The notes under the pieces were generated by a model. It saw nothing but the letters and a program-made list of their open reading frames with translations. It was not told where the DNA came from and made no database searches. The position numbers and the translations under genes are program-made. A stretch of DNA of 64,000 bases. Origin: Rhizobium sp. 007. GTDB lineage: Bacteria > Pseudomonadota > Alphaproteobacteria > Rhizobiales > Rhizobiaceae. Where the stretch lies: contig NZ_CP064189.1 of assembly GCF_015353075.1 (NCBI RefSeq), positions 310,001 through 374,000 of the forward strand, written 5' to 3'. This document shows positions 22,115 to 30,850 of the stretch, piece after piece; position 1 is the first letter of the stretch, and each line of letters starts with the position of its first letter.

Positions 22115-23179
22115 ATGGCAAAAGTCCCGCGTCCGCCTCGCTCGAAACCGCTCCTCGCTGATGAGAGCAGCCAGCTTCAAAGTCGCCGTGTCCGGAAACG
22201 GCAACCCGCCCTGCCCTTCGATCCCATGCCGGATCGAGTGGAACCGGCCCTGGCTTTGCTGAAGCAACGTCCACCGGCAGAAGGGTACGCCTGGGAAGTC
22301 AAATGGGACGGGTATCGAATTCACGTCCACGTCGAGGCCGGTCGAATCCGTGTTCTAACGAGAGGCGGATACGACTGGTCGCATCGATTTCCCACAATTG
22401 CTGACGCGGCTCGAGAACTGGGACCTGCGTCAATGATTTTGGATGGCGAGGCCTGCGTGTTCGATGAACAAGGCCGCTCGGATTTCAACTTGTTACAATC
22501 CAGTCTGGGCGCGGTCGGCCGACGGAGCGGCAACCTCGTATCGCCCGCAACCATGATGGCCTTCGACCTGATCCATTTCGACGGCCACGATCTGCGAGGG
22601 CTGGAATACCGCTCTCGCCGCCATCTGCTCGAAGACCTGCTGCAGGGCAAGGAAAGCGCGATCCGGCTTTCTGAGGAGATCGACGCTGATCCTGTCGAGC
22701 TGCTGGACCACGCCTGCAGGCTGGGCTTGGAAGGGATCGTTGGGAAGAATCGCGATAGCGTTTACCGATCCGGCAAAACCGGCGACTGGATCAAATGCAA
22801 ATGCGTCCAGAGCGAAGCATTCTTCATCGTCGGGTATGAGCCCTCCGTCGGCGCTTTCGGCGGCTTCAGTTCCCTGCTGCTTGCGGCCTATCGAGGCGAT
22901 CATTTGACCTACGTGGGCAGCGTAGGAACTGGATTCAAGGAGCGAGCGTCGCTCGTGCTACGGACCACCATAGACAAGCTGCTGTGGAGGAGAAAGCAGC
23001 CGCCGGTTCCATACTCGTGCAAGCGGAAGGTCGTATGGATTCAGCCGACGCTCATCGCGGAGATTGAGTACCGGGCTTGGACCTCAGATAACAAGTTGCG
23101 CAATGCATCCTACAAAGGCTTGCGGGAGGTGCAGGACAATGCCGAGGTCTACCGCCTGGATGAAAACGAGGGAACATGA
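22115..23179 (+). CDS. ATP-dependent DNA ligase (LigD ligase-domain type)
   Basis: This 354-residue protein has the nucleotidyltransferase motifs of ATP-dependent DNA ligases: motif I with the AMP-accepting lysine in EVKWDGYR (about residue 63), motif III in LDGEACVFD, FDLIHFDGHDLR, motif IV in EGIVGKN and motif V in WIKCKC. A C-terminal OB-fold follows, ending in the LigD-like NASYKGLRE. There is no polymerase or phosphoesterase domain, so it is a short stand-alone ligase. It would seal DNA nicks or breaks using ATP. No ku gene is in the window. It is first in an operon: its TGA overlaps the next ATG (ATGA). Confidence 0.88.
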   Translation: MAKVPRPPRSKPLLADESSQLQSRRVRKRQPALPFDPMPDRVEPALALLKQRPPAEGYAWEVKWDGYRIHVHVEAGRIRVLTRGGYDWSHRFPTIADAARELGPASMILDGEACVFDEQGRSDFNLLQSSLGAVGRRSGNLVSPATMMAFDLIHFDGHDLRGLEYRSRRHLLEDLLQGKESAIRLSEEIDADPVELLDHACRLGLEGIVGKNRDSVYRSGKTGDWIKCKCVQSEAFFIVGYEPSVGAFGGFSSLLLAAYRGDHLTYVGSVGTGFKERASLVLRTTIDKLLWRRKQPPVPYSCKRKVVWIQPTLIAEIEYRAWTSDNKLRNASYKGLREVQDNAEVYRLDENEGT

Positions 23180-23316
23180 GGCGGTCACTGAAGGGAAACA
23201 TCTACCGATCTTTCGGCTTGCATATCCGCGCCAATAAGGCGGATGCGGAAAGCGAGGAAGGGCGGCTCCTCAAGCCGAGCACCGCAAGCCAGAAAATCGT
23301 CGTCCGCGTAAGGTGA
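23176..23316 (+). CDS. Small basic protein, 46 residues, coupled to the ligase
   Basis: ATG 23176 overlaps the ligase stop codon (ATGA), and the TGA of this ORF overlaps the GTG start of the next gene (GTGA). Such double overlap is typical of translationally coupled genes and supports a real ORF despite its size. The peptide is basic and hydrophilic, starts MRRSLKGNIYRSF and ends KIVVRVR. It has no signal peptide or membrane segment. I do not recognise the family. Confidence 0.5.
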   Translation: MRRSLKGNIYRSFGLHIRANKADAESEEGRLLKPSTASQKIVVRVR

Positions 23317-23717
23317 CTTATGATGAGATCATGTCCGACCTTGCGTCCGGAACGTCTGGTCGCTTCCTCGACCGCAAAGTGCAGGCGCTGATGTCCTTCG
23401 ACCTGGGGCCTCCCACGTCGATGACAGAAAGCTTCGACAAGGTGCAGGAGCGAGGCGTCGACAATGCGTGGACGACATCGGTCAAAGGCGTTGAGCACCT
23501 GATCATGGTTTCGCACCCGGACATTTACGGGACTATCTGCCTCGAATTTGGCCCGCATCGAGCAACGTTTACGGCTGACGGCTCGACGTACCAGGTGAAA
23601 GGCAAGTCGGCCGCCATGGCGCTGATGGCCGTCCACACCATCATGAACCGACTGCGTTATGGGTCTCCGGAGGAAAAGGCCGATCTCGGGCAATGGGTGA
23701 CTGTGATTTCGGAGTGA
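23313..23717 (+). CDS. Hypothetical protein, 134 residues
   Basis: The GTG start overlaps the stop of the preceding small ORF. The protein is soluble and mixed in composition (begins MTYDEIMSDLASG, contains FGPHRATFTADGSTYQVKGKSAAM), without signal peptide, membrane helix or metal motif. I do not recognise the family. Its place inside the ligase operon is the only functional hint. Confidence 0.65.
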   Translation: MTYDEIMSDLASGTSGRFLDRKVQALMSFDLGPPTSMTESFDKVQERGVDNAWTTSVKGVEHLIMVSHPDIYGTICLEFGPHRATFTADGSTYQVKGKSAAMALMAVHTIMNRLRYGSPEEKADLGQWVTVISE

Positions 23718-23721
23718 GCCG

Positions 23722-23931
23722 GTGCTGACGTTCGCAACACTTCTCGATTTAGCCGGGATCGAGCGAAGCGCCGCCAAAAGATTGACATTGGCGGAAACGC
23801 TGTTTCCTGAGGAAAGCCGAACCACGCTTCGGAAGGCGGTTGATCAAGCTGCGAACGAGGTGTGGCTGGCAAGTCCGGCCAGCAACGGCGTTGGTGCAGC
23901 GATCAAGAATTCGACGGACCTCGGTCTTTGA
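23722..23931 (+). CDS. Hypothetical protein, 69 residues
   Basis: It starts at GTG 23722, five bases after the preceding stop, so it is probably the last gene of the ligase operon. The helical, charged sequence contains LLDLAGIERSAAKRLTLAE. No known domain is recognised. It ends just before the end of an IS5-type fragment, so its C-terminus could have been altered by that insertion. Confidence 0.5.
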   Translation: MLTFATLLDLAGIERSAAKRLTLAETLFPEESRTTLRKAVDQAANEVWLASPASNGVGAAIKNSTDLGL

Positions 23932-23940
23932 CAGGGTTAA

Positions 23941-24570
23941 CTATGTCTGCCTAACCTGGCAGCGGACAGAGTCCGGGCGTCCGCATGCCAGCATTCGGTT
24001 GAGAACGGCGCAACCGATGGCGACCTCCACCTGCTGAGCTGCGAACGAACGAGCTCGCAAGCGTCGTCCGATTGAAGCCTTGTATCGCCCGATGGCGGTT
24101 TCGATCAGCGCCCGCTTGCCATAGCCGGTGGCTGCCTGCCATTTCAGCCGCCCGTCTTTTGCGATCGTCGCTATGTGCTTGTCCCTTTGACCGGGCGGCC
24201 CGGTGTCACCGCTTTCAACCGCCGTCGAACGCGGTGGAATGACGACGCTCGCGGTGGCACTGTGCTGCAGGACAGACCTATAGGTTGGCTTGCCGTCATA
24301 GGCTCCGTCGGCTGTGAACTGGTCGATCCCGCCGTCGATCTGGCTGAGCAACGGCTCCACCTGTGAAGGATCATCCGTGTTCTGATCGGTCAGCTTATGA
24401 GCAATGATCTCGCCACTATTGGCATCCACTGCCAGATGGAGTTTGCGCCATTTGCGGCGTGACCTTGCGCCATGTTTCTCCTCAAGCCATTGCCCGGCGC
24501 CGTACATTTTCAATCCCGTGCTGTCGACCAGCACATGCAGCGGACCATCCGGCAGGGGCCGGTTTCGCAA
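23941..24570 (-). pseudogene. IS5-family transposase, 5'-truncated
   Basis: The frame from about 24570 to 23941 encodes the catalytic half of an IS5-type transposase: LHVLVDSTGLKMYGAGQWLEEKHG, ADGAYDGKPTY and RALIETAIGRYK. It matches the longer copy at 27848-28836 closely. The N-terminal third is missing; the frame instead fuses to out-of-frame sequence of the neighbouring JmjC-like gene near 24570. A GCCTAAC end-like motif near 23950 recalls GTTAGGC at the 5' end of the longer copy. Confidence 0.75.
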
Positions 24571-25108
24571 ACTGTTCGAGGATGTCCTGGTTGCGCCAAA
24601 TGGCCATACCCTTGTCGCCCGGTCCAAGATTGAAGAGAATTGTGCGGTGGCTCGCGTCGTCAATGTGCACTCCGAACGGCGTGGATCCATATGCACCAAT
24701 AAAGAGCGTCACATCAAAGGTGATCTGCTGGTCAGCATAGATCGACGCGATCTGGTGGGCGTGCTCGCTACTTACTTCCTGGAGGCGGTCGGACCACTGG
24801 AGCGAGCCGTTGACGATGAGACCGGCGGTTTCCCCAAGTTTCGGGGCCTCTCCGCCGAACGCGTCGGCAATCGATCTTTCGATCGAGTTGGGCGCCAGGT
24901 CGTAACGCAGGAATTTTTCCGCGAGGCTGTAATCTTCCTTACCGCCAACGTAGCCGCGGAAGTAGTTGAGCTTCGAGGGACCGTTGTCGCTCTTCGCTCC
25001 ATCCAAAGCATCGGCAATATGATCAAAGGAGAGCGGAAACGCTTTGAGGCTTCGAACCAAATGAGGGCCGATAAACTCCTGAGAATCTTGATACAATTCC
25101 CTCCACAT
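24565..25108 (-). pseudogene. JmjC/cupin-like oxygenase, 3'-truncated by IS5 remnant
   Basis: About 180 residues of a JmjC/cupin-like fold remain. DVTLFIGAYGSTPFGVHIDD contains the H-x-D pair expected to bind Fe(II), followed by HRTILFNLGPGDKGMAIW. The distal His and the rest of the jellyroll are missing because an IS5-type fragment begins near 24570. The start ATG 25108 has a strong ribosome site (AGAAGGAG) and lies 17 bp after a 55-codon ORF, so the two were probably co-transcribed. Family members are 2-oxoglutarate-dependent hydroxylases, some acting on peptides or proteins. Assignment rests on motifs only, and the truncated copy is unlikely to be active. Confidence 0.55.
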
Positions 25109-25125
25109 CCCCGCTCTCCTTCTAA

Positions 25126-25293
25126 TCAGGTCCGAGGACCGATATCGCGACGCGGGCCGGCATCAAAGCCAGCATAGTCTTCCGTATCGCCGGAGATTTC
25201 CTTCAGGGCGTCCTGAAACGCCTTGTCGTCCTGCGGCAAGGGCTTCTTGTTTTCTGATTGGGTGGGACGCTCTTTCAACTGGGTATCGGACAT
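25126..25293 (-). CDS. 55-residue peptide upstream of JmjC-like gene; candidate RiPP precursor
   Basis: ATG 25293 is preceded by AGGAAGGA, a strong ribosome site. The charged N-terminal part (MSDTQLKERPTQSENKKPLP) leads to a probable helix (DDKAFQDALKEIS). The C-terminal tail follows a GD pair, with aromatic, Gly, Asp, Pro and Arg residues (DYAGFDAGPRRDIGPRT), including a repeated GPR. Small size, leader-like start, Gly-rich tail and a following oxygenase gene are what one expects of a ribosomally made, modified peptide. It could also be an ordinary small regulatory protein. No known RiPP family is recognised. Confidence 0.5.
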   Translation of the reverse strand: MSDTQLKERPTQSENKKPLPQDDKAFQDALKEISGDTEDYAGFDAGPRRDIGPRT

Positions 25294-25428
25294 ACTTTCA
25301 TTCCTTCCTAGTTTTTTAGAGGGACATCCAACGCATGGATGTCATTGGCCACGCGTCATTGCGCAACCACAAGCGTGTGCTTGCTCGGAAACGCTCGTTT
25401 AAGGATGTGGCGTAACTGTGGCGTTCAT

Positions 25429-25458
25429 TTATGAAGAATGCAATGCAAACGTGTTCAA
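25429..25458 (-). promoter_or_regulatory. Possible promoter of the small-peptide/JmjC operon
   Basis: On the minus strand TTGAAC (25458-25453) is followed after 18 bp by TCATAA (25434-25429), a weak sigma70-like pair. The transcript would have about 130 nt of leader before ATG 25293. Confidence 0.3.
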
Positions 25459-25481
25459 AACGTAACAGACTGTTATGTTTT
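25457..25481. promoter_or_regulatory. 25-bp near-perfect palindrome, candidate operator
   Basis: It is centred on TAACAGACTGTTA, a 6-bp inverted repeat with 1-bp spacer, and flanked by matching AAAAC and GTTTT arms. Only one pair of the whole palindrome mismatches. It touches the -35-like element of the putative promoter, so a TetR-type repressor site is plausible. No such regulator is in the window. Confidence 0.4.
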
Positions 25482-25538
25482 GCTAAAAATCTTTGCACTT
25501 TCTCTCGCCGGCGACGAGCCGCCTGGCGCGGCTAAACC

Positions 25539-25886
25539 TTGACGGGTTTTCGCCAATCCTGGATCCTGTTCTCCCTGATCGGCAAGCGCTTCCACGAGCG
25601 CGGCGAAATCCGCGACCGGTCTTTCGATAGCCAGGCATTCCGGGCATCCGGCCTCAATCTGGTCGTGAGCGCGATCGTGCATTGGAACACCGTCTATCTC
25701 AGCCGCGCCACGGCCCATCTGCGCCAGCAGGGACGAATTGTTCCCGACGATCTTCTCAAGCACATCTCGCCGCTCAGTTGGGAACACATAAATCTCACTG
25801 GCATCTATTCCTGGGATGCCGAGCAACAGATGCCGGAAGGCTTCAGGTCATTGCGACTTCCCGGCAGAATGCTACGGGCCGCGTAA
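25539..25886 (+). pseudogene. Tn3-family transposase, C-terminal remnant
   Basis: About 115 residues match the extreme C-terminus of Tn3-type transposases: GEIRDRSFDSQAFRASGLNLVVSAIVHWNTVYLSRA and LLKHISPLSWEHINLTGIYSW. The remaining 850 or so residues are absent. No Tn3 terminal repeat was found downstream. It marks an older transposon scar. Confidence 0.8.
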
Positions 25887-25961
25887 CAGGGGCGCGGCCT
25901 TCATAATTGGGCCGAGATTTTTTATCCATATCGTTCGAAGTCAATATCAAGAGAGGCTGTG

Positions 25962-26225
25962 ATGACCTTGATTCGCTATCTTGTCGCCGGAACATATCTG
26001 TTAGCCCTGGCTGCTCCGGCCACCGCCTTTGCTCAGGAAAAGCCTTTGAATTTGAATGGCGAATGGACGACCGATTGCCTCGCCATCGGGAAAAACGACA
26101 GGCATGGCTACATCACGCGCATCACGATCAGAGACAAGGAAGTGACAGCGACTTCGCAGATTTACGCCAAGAACTCGTGCAAGATCGTCCGACGGCGCAA
26201 GACAGCTACGCACAGACCGTCATGA
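25962..26225 (+). CDS. Small secreted protein, probably broken
   Basis: ATG 25962 follows AAGAGAGG. The product begins with a clear Sec signal peptide (MTLIRYLVAGTYLLALAAP...) and a likely cleavage site after AFA, then EKPLNLNGEWTTDCLAIG. The frame ends at 26225, but another frame from about 26174 continues with plausible coding sequence (SYAQTVMRLKKAAQATGQATVQFEMDI) until an IS5-type fragment begins near 26434. The gene is therefore probably both frameshifted and truncated. A periplasmic location is expected; function unknown. Confidence 0.5.
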   Translation: MTLIRYLVAGTYLLALAAPATAFAQEKPLNLNGEWTTDCLAIGKNDRHGYITRITIRDKEVTATSQIYAKNSCKIVRRRKTATHRPS

Positions 26226-26433
26226 GGCTGAAAAAAGCGGCCCAAGCAACCGGACAAGCGACAGTCCAGTTTGAAATGGACATCCTTAATTCATGGGGGG
26301 ATGACGGGGGCTATCCGCACTATCCGATGATGCTTCGGCAATCCGTTCCCCTGACTGATGTTCTTTATTTCAGCAACATGATCGCGACCCGTGATCCTTC
26401 GGATTACGTGCATAGAGACGCGCGCGACTGCGC

Positions 26434-27251
26434 TTGTTGTAGCCGGTGGATTTCTGCCATGCCATCCGCCCTTTGGTCTGGATTTTTGCAATATGGCGAT
26501 CGCGGACAGATGGAACCAGCACCGATTGAGGGCTGGCAACGGCAGTCTTGGGAGGTGGGATAATGACCTCCACGATCTCACCAAAGCGTGTCGCCAGAAG
26601 ATCTCGGGTTGGCGTTCCATCATAGGCGCCGTCGGCAATGAACTTCTCGACGGGGCCACCGATCTGGTCCAGAAGTCCTGGTAACGCTGTCGGATCGCCG
26701 ACATCATCCACGGTCAGATCGGAACAAACAATCTCACCACTGACAAGATTGAGACCAAGGTGCAGTTTGCGCCATCTTTTGCGTTTGGCCTTGGTTTTGT
26801 GCTTGTTTTCCAGCCACTCGCCCTCGCCGAAGACCTTCAAGCCGGTGCTGTCGACAACCAGATGGACCGGACCTGATGTTGTGGCTCGGGACTTTGTCGA
26901 CGGCAACGCCAGCCCTTTGCTCCGGCGAGACAGGGTGGAGAAGTCAGACACGGCAATATCGAACCCCATCAGCGCCGCGACACTGCGCATCAAGCCTTGG
27001 GTCTGGCGTAGCGCCAGCCCGTAGACGACGCGCAGCGTCAAGCACAACGTAATCGCCAGATCCGAGTATTTCGGCTGACCACCCCGCGATGTCCGCCTCC
27101 GCGCCGTCCATAAAGACAGGGCCTCATCCTTCACCCAGATGGTCAAATCACCACGTTGACGCAGGCTTTCATTATATGCCGGCCAATTCGTCACCTGATA
27201 TTTCTGCTTGGCAATCTTGTCCCGCCGATCGGCATTGAAATTGTGCGGCAT
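26434..27251 (-). pseudogene. IS5-family transposase, 3'-truncated
   Basis: From ATG 27251 (MPHNFNADRRDKIAKQKYQ) the frame encodes an IS5-type transposase with DSTGLKVFGEGEWLENKHK, ADGAYDGTPTRD and an end at STGYNKRSRA. The last 60 or so residues, containing the catalytic Glu region, are missing. The frame runs into the neighbouring secreted-protein gene near 26434. It is a different subgroup from the transposases at 23941 and 27848. Confidence 0.8.
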
Positions 27252-27465
27252 CGTCGAAATCCGGATCAGGAGACTGAAAACCACCGCTCAATATCAGTCG
27301 CCGGGTGATCCACGCAACAACGCCCATCCCGGCAAGTCCCCGCACCGGCCATCCTATAATCGTTCGGCAGACCTTGTAGGATTCTACAATTGATTTAACC
27401 CCTTCATCCTCGCAAAGATCGGTCACCCAGCCTAGTAATGGCCCAAACCATCGCAAGGAACCACT
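27252..27465. other. Intergenic, upstream end of IS5-type element
   Basis: No gene seen. It should contain the terminal repeat of the truncated IS5-type element and the promoter of the downstream small gene. AAGGAACC precedes ATG 27466. Confidence 0.3.
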
Positions 27466-27762
27466 ATGTCCAGAGACCAGTCTTTCACATTCTACACGTA
27501 CTCGCCGCTTCGTTCACGCGACGAAAATCGTTGGGTCGATACCGGGATTCCCGATGTATTCTTTGACGAGGAGGAAGCTGCGCGCCGATCGGTGCTTGAT
27601 CTGCGCAGAGACGTGACCAGCGATCCCGACGCAGAGTGGCCCATAATGCACATCGAGAGGATCGAAACGCTTCCGATGACGAAGGATAACATCCTGGCAT
27701 TGCTCAATGGCGGCCTCGGCGCGATAGTCAAGCATCACCAAATCCTAGAGACAATCGAATAA
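27466..27762 (+). CDS. Hypothetical protein, 98 residues
   Basis: ATG 27466 is preceded by AAGGAAC at suitable spacing. The acidic soluble protein contains DTGIPDVFFDEEEAARRSVLDLRRDV and ends KHHQILETIE. It has no signal peptide or membrane helix, and I do not recognise the family. It stands alone between IS elements. Confidence 0.55.
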   Translation: MSRDQSFTFYTYSPLRSRDENRWVDTGIPDVFFDEEEAARRSVLDLRRDVTSDPDAEWPIMHIERIETLPMTKDNILALLNGGLGAIVKHHQILETIE

Positions 27763-27847
27763 GCCCCTCCCTACGGCGTTGGTGCACGGAACGTTTAGCG
27801 TTCTGAGTTAGGCAAGAGGGAACCGCAACAGCTCTTGTCGTTTAGTC

Positions 27848-28836
27848 ATGCCTTTCAAACACAATGCCAGCCGTCGTCATCACATTGAGAAGACGAAGTT
27901 CAGGGTGACGAACTGGCCGGAGTATGAAGCAGGACTTCGTCGGCGTGGCAGCCTGACCTTGTGGCTGACACCGGAAGCCCTGTCCAAATGGTATGCTCCA
28001 AGACGCAAGACCCGCGGCGGCCAGCACCGTTATTCAGATCTGGCAATCGAGACCACCTTGACGCTGGGCCTGGTGTTTGGCTTGCGGCTTCGCCAGGCAG
28101 AAGGCTTGTTGGAATCGGTGCTGCAATTGATGGGCTTAGCGCTTGCCGTCCCCGATCACACCACGCTGAGCCGTCGGGCGCGCGCATGGCGATCTGCCGG
28201 GAAGCGGCCCGGAAATCAGGTTCCACCTGCCGGACCGTTGCATGTTCTGGTGGACAGCACCGGCCTGCAGGTTTACGGCGCGGGCCAGTGGCTGGAGGAG
28301 AAGCATGGCGCCAGATCCCGCCGAGGTTGGCGAAAGCTGCATCTGGCACTGGATGCGGATAGCGGCGAGATCGTTGCCCATACCCTGACGGATAAGGATG
28401 CTGGCGATGTCTCTCAAGTTGCGCCACTCCTCGACCAGATTGGCGGTCCGATCGCACAGTTCACAGCCGACGGTGCCTATGATGGAAAACCTACATACGA
28501 CGCAGTCATCGATCATAGCGCGGCGGCGGCTATCGTCATTCCGCCTCGCGCCACGCGGTCGAGCCAAGCGACGATAGACCTCCCGGCCAACGGAACCGGC
28601 ATATCGCCGCAATCAACAGTGACGGCCGGATGAAATGGCAGGTCTCTAACGGCTACGGCAAACGCTCGCTGGTTGAGACGGCAATCGGGCGATACAAGTC
28701 CATCATCGGGCGGCGTCTGCGGGCCAGGTCGCTGCCTGGTCAGCAGACCGAAGTCGCCATCGGCTGCGCCGTCCTCAACCGCATGCTTGCTTGCGCACGC
28801 CCGAAAGCCGTCCGCCGCAAGGCAGCCACGCCATAG
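27848..28836 (+). pseudogene. IS5-family transposase with one frameshift
   Basis: The first frame (27848 to about 28555) carries MPFKHNASRRHHIEKTKFRV through DSTGLQVYGAGQWLEEKHG and ADGAYDGKPTY. The second frame (to 28836) resumes with GRMKWQVSNGYGKRSLVETAIGRYK. A single missing base near 28555, in the stretch after PPRAT, joins them. Restoring one base gives PPGQRNRHIAAINSDG, matching the copy at 23941. A GTTAGGC end-like motif lies near 27810. It is otherwise full length. Confidence 0.8.
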
Positions 28837-28894
28837 TCAGCCGTTTCAAAGATCCCCATCCGTTCAGCTCCACATCCGTGCACCAACGCCAACC

Positions 28895-29052
28895 TGTTCC
28901 ACTTTCCCCGCAACACGCTGTCATCGGCTCAACATCGAGACCTGCGTAACGCCGCCATGCAAATCTGGAACAAAATCGCGTGTGTCGCCGCAGCCTGACA
29001 GCCGTCCCGGCCAGCTATCGCTGCATCAATCCGCTGATAACTTTACAGTGCC
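28895..29052 (+). mobile_element. IS6-family remnant, right end only
   Basis: This is an inverted copy of the end of the IS6 element at 31302-32119. It keeps the last codons of the transposase in frame (NAAMQIWNKIACVAAA then stop) and the terminal repeat ending GATAACTTTACAGTGCC at 29052. It shows what the intact C-terminus looks like. Confidence 0.75.
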
Positions 29053-29245
29053 ATTTCGAGTCCTTCACCGGCCGCATGCGCGACGAGCGCTGAACGAGAA
29101 CCTGCTCTGCGGACTCGGCCACGCCCGCAGTGCCATTTCCGAATGGGTTGACGACTACACTAGATTCCGCCGCATTCGTCGCTCGGATGCACCCCGGCAG
29201 CCTATGCCGGGACCATTGCCGCAACCGGCTCCAACGCTTTAGAGG
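29053..29245 (+). pseudogene. IS3-family transposase orfB, C-terminal remnant
   Basis: The sequence starts immediately at the IS6 remnant end. It encodes the tail of an IS3-type integrase: NENLLCGLGHARSAISEWVDDYTRFRRIR, preceded by a frameshifted ESFTGRMRDE-like stretch. The IS6 remnant appears to have inserted into this element. Confidence 0.65.
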
Positions 29246-29800
29246 ATGAAGGCTACCGTTCCCGCCGGTTGCTCCCCGCCGCGCCAATTGGCGTAAACGA
29301 AAACCGCCGAGGCTCTAATCGCCGCTGGATGAAAGTTCCATGGCAGGTCAGAGGCGACAATCGTCATTTGATGCTACGGCTGTCAGTCCGAGTGAAGACA
29401 TATATGTCCGAAACCGACGCTGAAGCGCAAGTATTCCGTCGGCGCGGCGACGCGATGCACATGGTTTTCCCTACAACGGTCCTGGTCGGCATGTCGATTG
29501 CAGGGACACCGTAAAGGATTCGCACGACCACGGTAGTCTCCCGATCTTCGCCGCAGGAGCTCAAATGAAATCTGCTCGATAGGTTTATTCTTCCAGACGC
29601 TGCACTGTTGGCGCCGGCTGAGAGCCAGGGGATCGCTGACGAAATGAACTGCATTGCCCAGTCAGAACACAGCAAACTAAGCGACAAGGAGACCCCGTCT
29701 AGCAGCATCGGGGTTCAATCGTCGCGCTCCTGGGGAATGATCTGAATCGGATCGACACTCCAGCTGGTTCTATGATCGCCCGGCTGGCCACCAGCCCCAG
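29246..29800. other. Non-coding region downstream of methyltransferase
   Basis: Nothing convincing is coded here. The first 100 bp look like the trailing end of the IS3-type element. A GGCTGG-CCA-CCAGCC hairpin at 29782-29796 lies just after the methyltransferase stop and could be a weak terminator, but it lacks a U-tract. Confidence 0.35.
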
Positions 29801-30619
29801 CTACGGTTGGCAGGTTCCACTGACCTGCACGATCCTCGGAGTCGACATGACCGTCGTGCTATCCTCCGCCAATCGATAAAGTTCGTCGACAGCACTTGAC
29901 ACAATGTCGGAGCTTACCACGCCGTCGACGACGACGGATTCGGCTATTGCCTCCAAGCTCAACGCCGACAGCAGCTTAATCTTGCGTTCACAACCCGTGG
30001 GCTGCGTCCACGATCTACGGGCAACCTTGAACCCCGCCGACGCCAACCGTTGACCGAGGCTCGCTCCCATTTCCGGATCGGCGCCACGCCTACGGGCCGC
30101 ACGCTGGTAGAGATCCACGTAAAGATCGAAGGCCCATGACTTTGGGGTGCAGAAAGAGTTGCCGAAATCAACGTCCTCGACCAGGAGCTGGCCATTGGGC
30201 GCGAGAGCGTCGCGGATGTGCCTGAGAACCGCATCGGGCTCAGTGAGGTGAGAGAGAAAACAACGTGCATAAACGATGTCGAAAGGCGCGCCTAGGATTC
30301 CAAAAATGTCTGGCGACTGTGCATCACCAACGCAATACCGAACATTCGTTAAGCCGGCGACGGTGGCTTCATCCTGCGCTATGGCGACTTTGACGGGGTC
30401 GAAATCAAGGCCGAGGACACACCCGTCTGATCCCGCGAACCGGGCGAGCTCGAGAGTGACGTCGCCGCCGCCGCATCCGAGGTCCAGGACACGCTTCCCC
30501 GCCATCGGTGTGGCGTGCGCCAGGAATGCGAGTGTCCCGGGCCACAGGACCTCAGCGACGAGCCGCATCCGCTCCCGGCCCTGAGAACCACCATGAATTA
30601 TGTAGGAATTCTCTCTCAC
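29801..30619 (-). CDS. Class I SAM-dependent methyltransferase
   Basis: This 272-residue protein starts at GTG 30619. The start YIIHGGSQGRERMRLVAEVLWP is typical of a methyltransferase group with an N-terminal GG..GRER helix. Motif I VLDLGCGGGDVTLEL (about residue 45) binds S-adenosylmethionine, and GLDFDP, GDAQSPD and LLVEDVDF supply the other motifs. It looks intact and full length. The substrate cannot be read from sequence. Its location between the NRPS blocks allows a role as a peptide tailoring enzyme, but it is bordered by IS debris and an aminotransferase remnant, so that is only a possibility. Confidence 0.82.
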   Translation of the reverse strand: MRENSYIIHGGSQGRERMRLVAEVLWPGTLAFLAHATPMAGKRVLDLGCGGGDVTLELARFAGSDGCVLGLDFDPVKVAIAQDEATVAGLTNVRYCVGDAQSPDIFGILGAPFDIVYARCFLSHLTEPDAVLRHIRDALAPNGQLLVEDVDFGNSFCTPKSWAFDLYVDLYQRAARRRGADPEMGASLGQRLASAGFKVARRSWTQPTGCERKIKLLSALSLEAIAESVVVDGVVSSDIVSSAVDELYRLAEDSTTVMSTPRIVQVSGTCQP

Positions 30620-30850
30620 GTGCGGTCTCCATCGCCTGCGCAGCTTTTCTGATCATCGCTTTTAGCGACAGTGGGTTCGAGTAACGATTAATGAGGCGCA
30701 GAGCGCGTCAGGGTGACGGCAACGCAAAGGGGTTTTCATTCGTGTTTAGTTTGACGCAACTAGCATCCGGTGCTGGGCTGGACGCCAAACAATCCAGCTT
30801 CCTGGCCAATTGCGAAAGAGACGAGAGTACGTTCTGAAGTTTTGCATCAG
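30620..30850 (-). pseudogene. HisC-like aminotransferase N-terminal remnant
   Basis: The minus strand reads VKLNTNENPFALPSP, the start signature of histidinol-phosphate-type aminotransferases (KLNxNENPxxPSP). A TGA stop comes next, and the same frame then continues with RALRLINRYSNPLSLKA, which fits the following RYPDP-like segment. It then runs into the methyltransferase start. The gene is thus cut and interrupted, and only about 60 residues remain. Identification rests on this short motif. Confidence 0.4.

Noticed and set aside
24404-25177. Plus-strand ORF of 257 codons opposite the JmjC-like gene
   Set aside because: It spans the IS junction and the antisense of two recognisable minus-strand genes; its translation shows no domain.
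25316-25498. 60-codon minus-strand ORF upstream of the small peptide gene
   Set aside because: It overlaps the putative promoter and palindrome, and its composition is not protein-like.
29364-29708. 114-codon minus-strand ORF between the IS3 remnant and the methyltransferase
   Set aside because: Ser-rich sequence without domain or ribosome site; probably chance.
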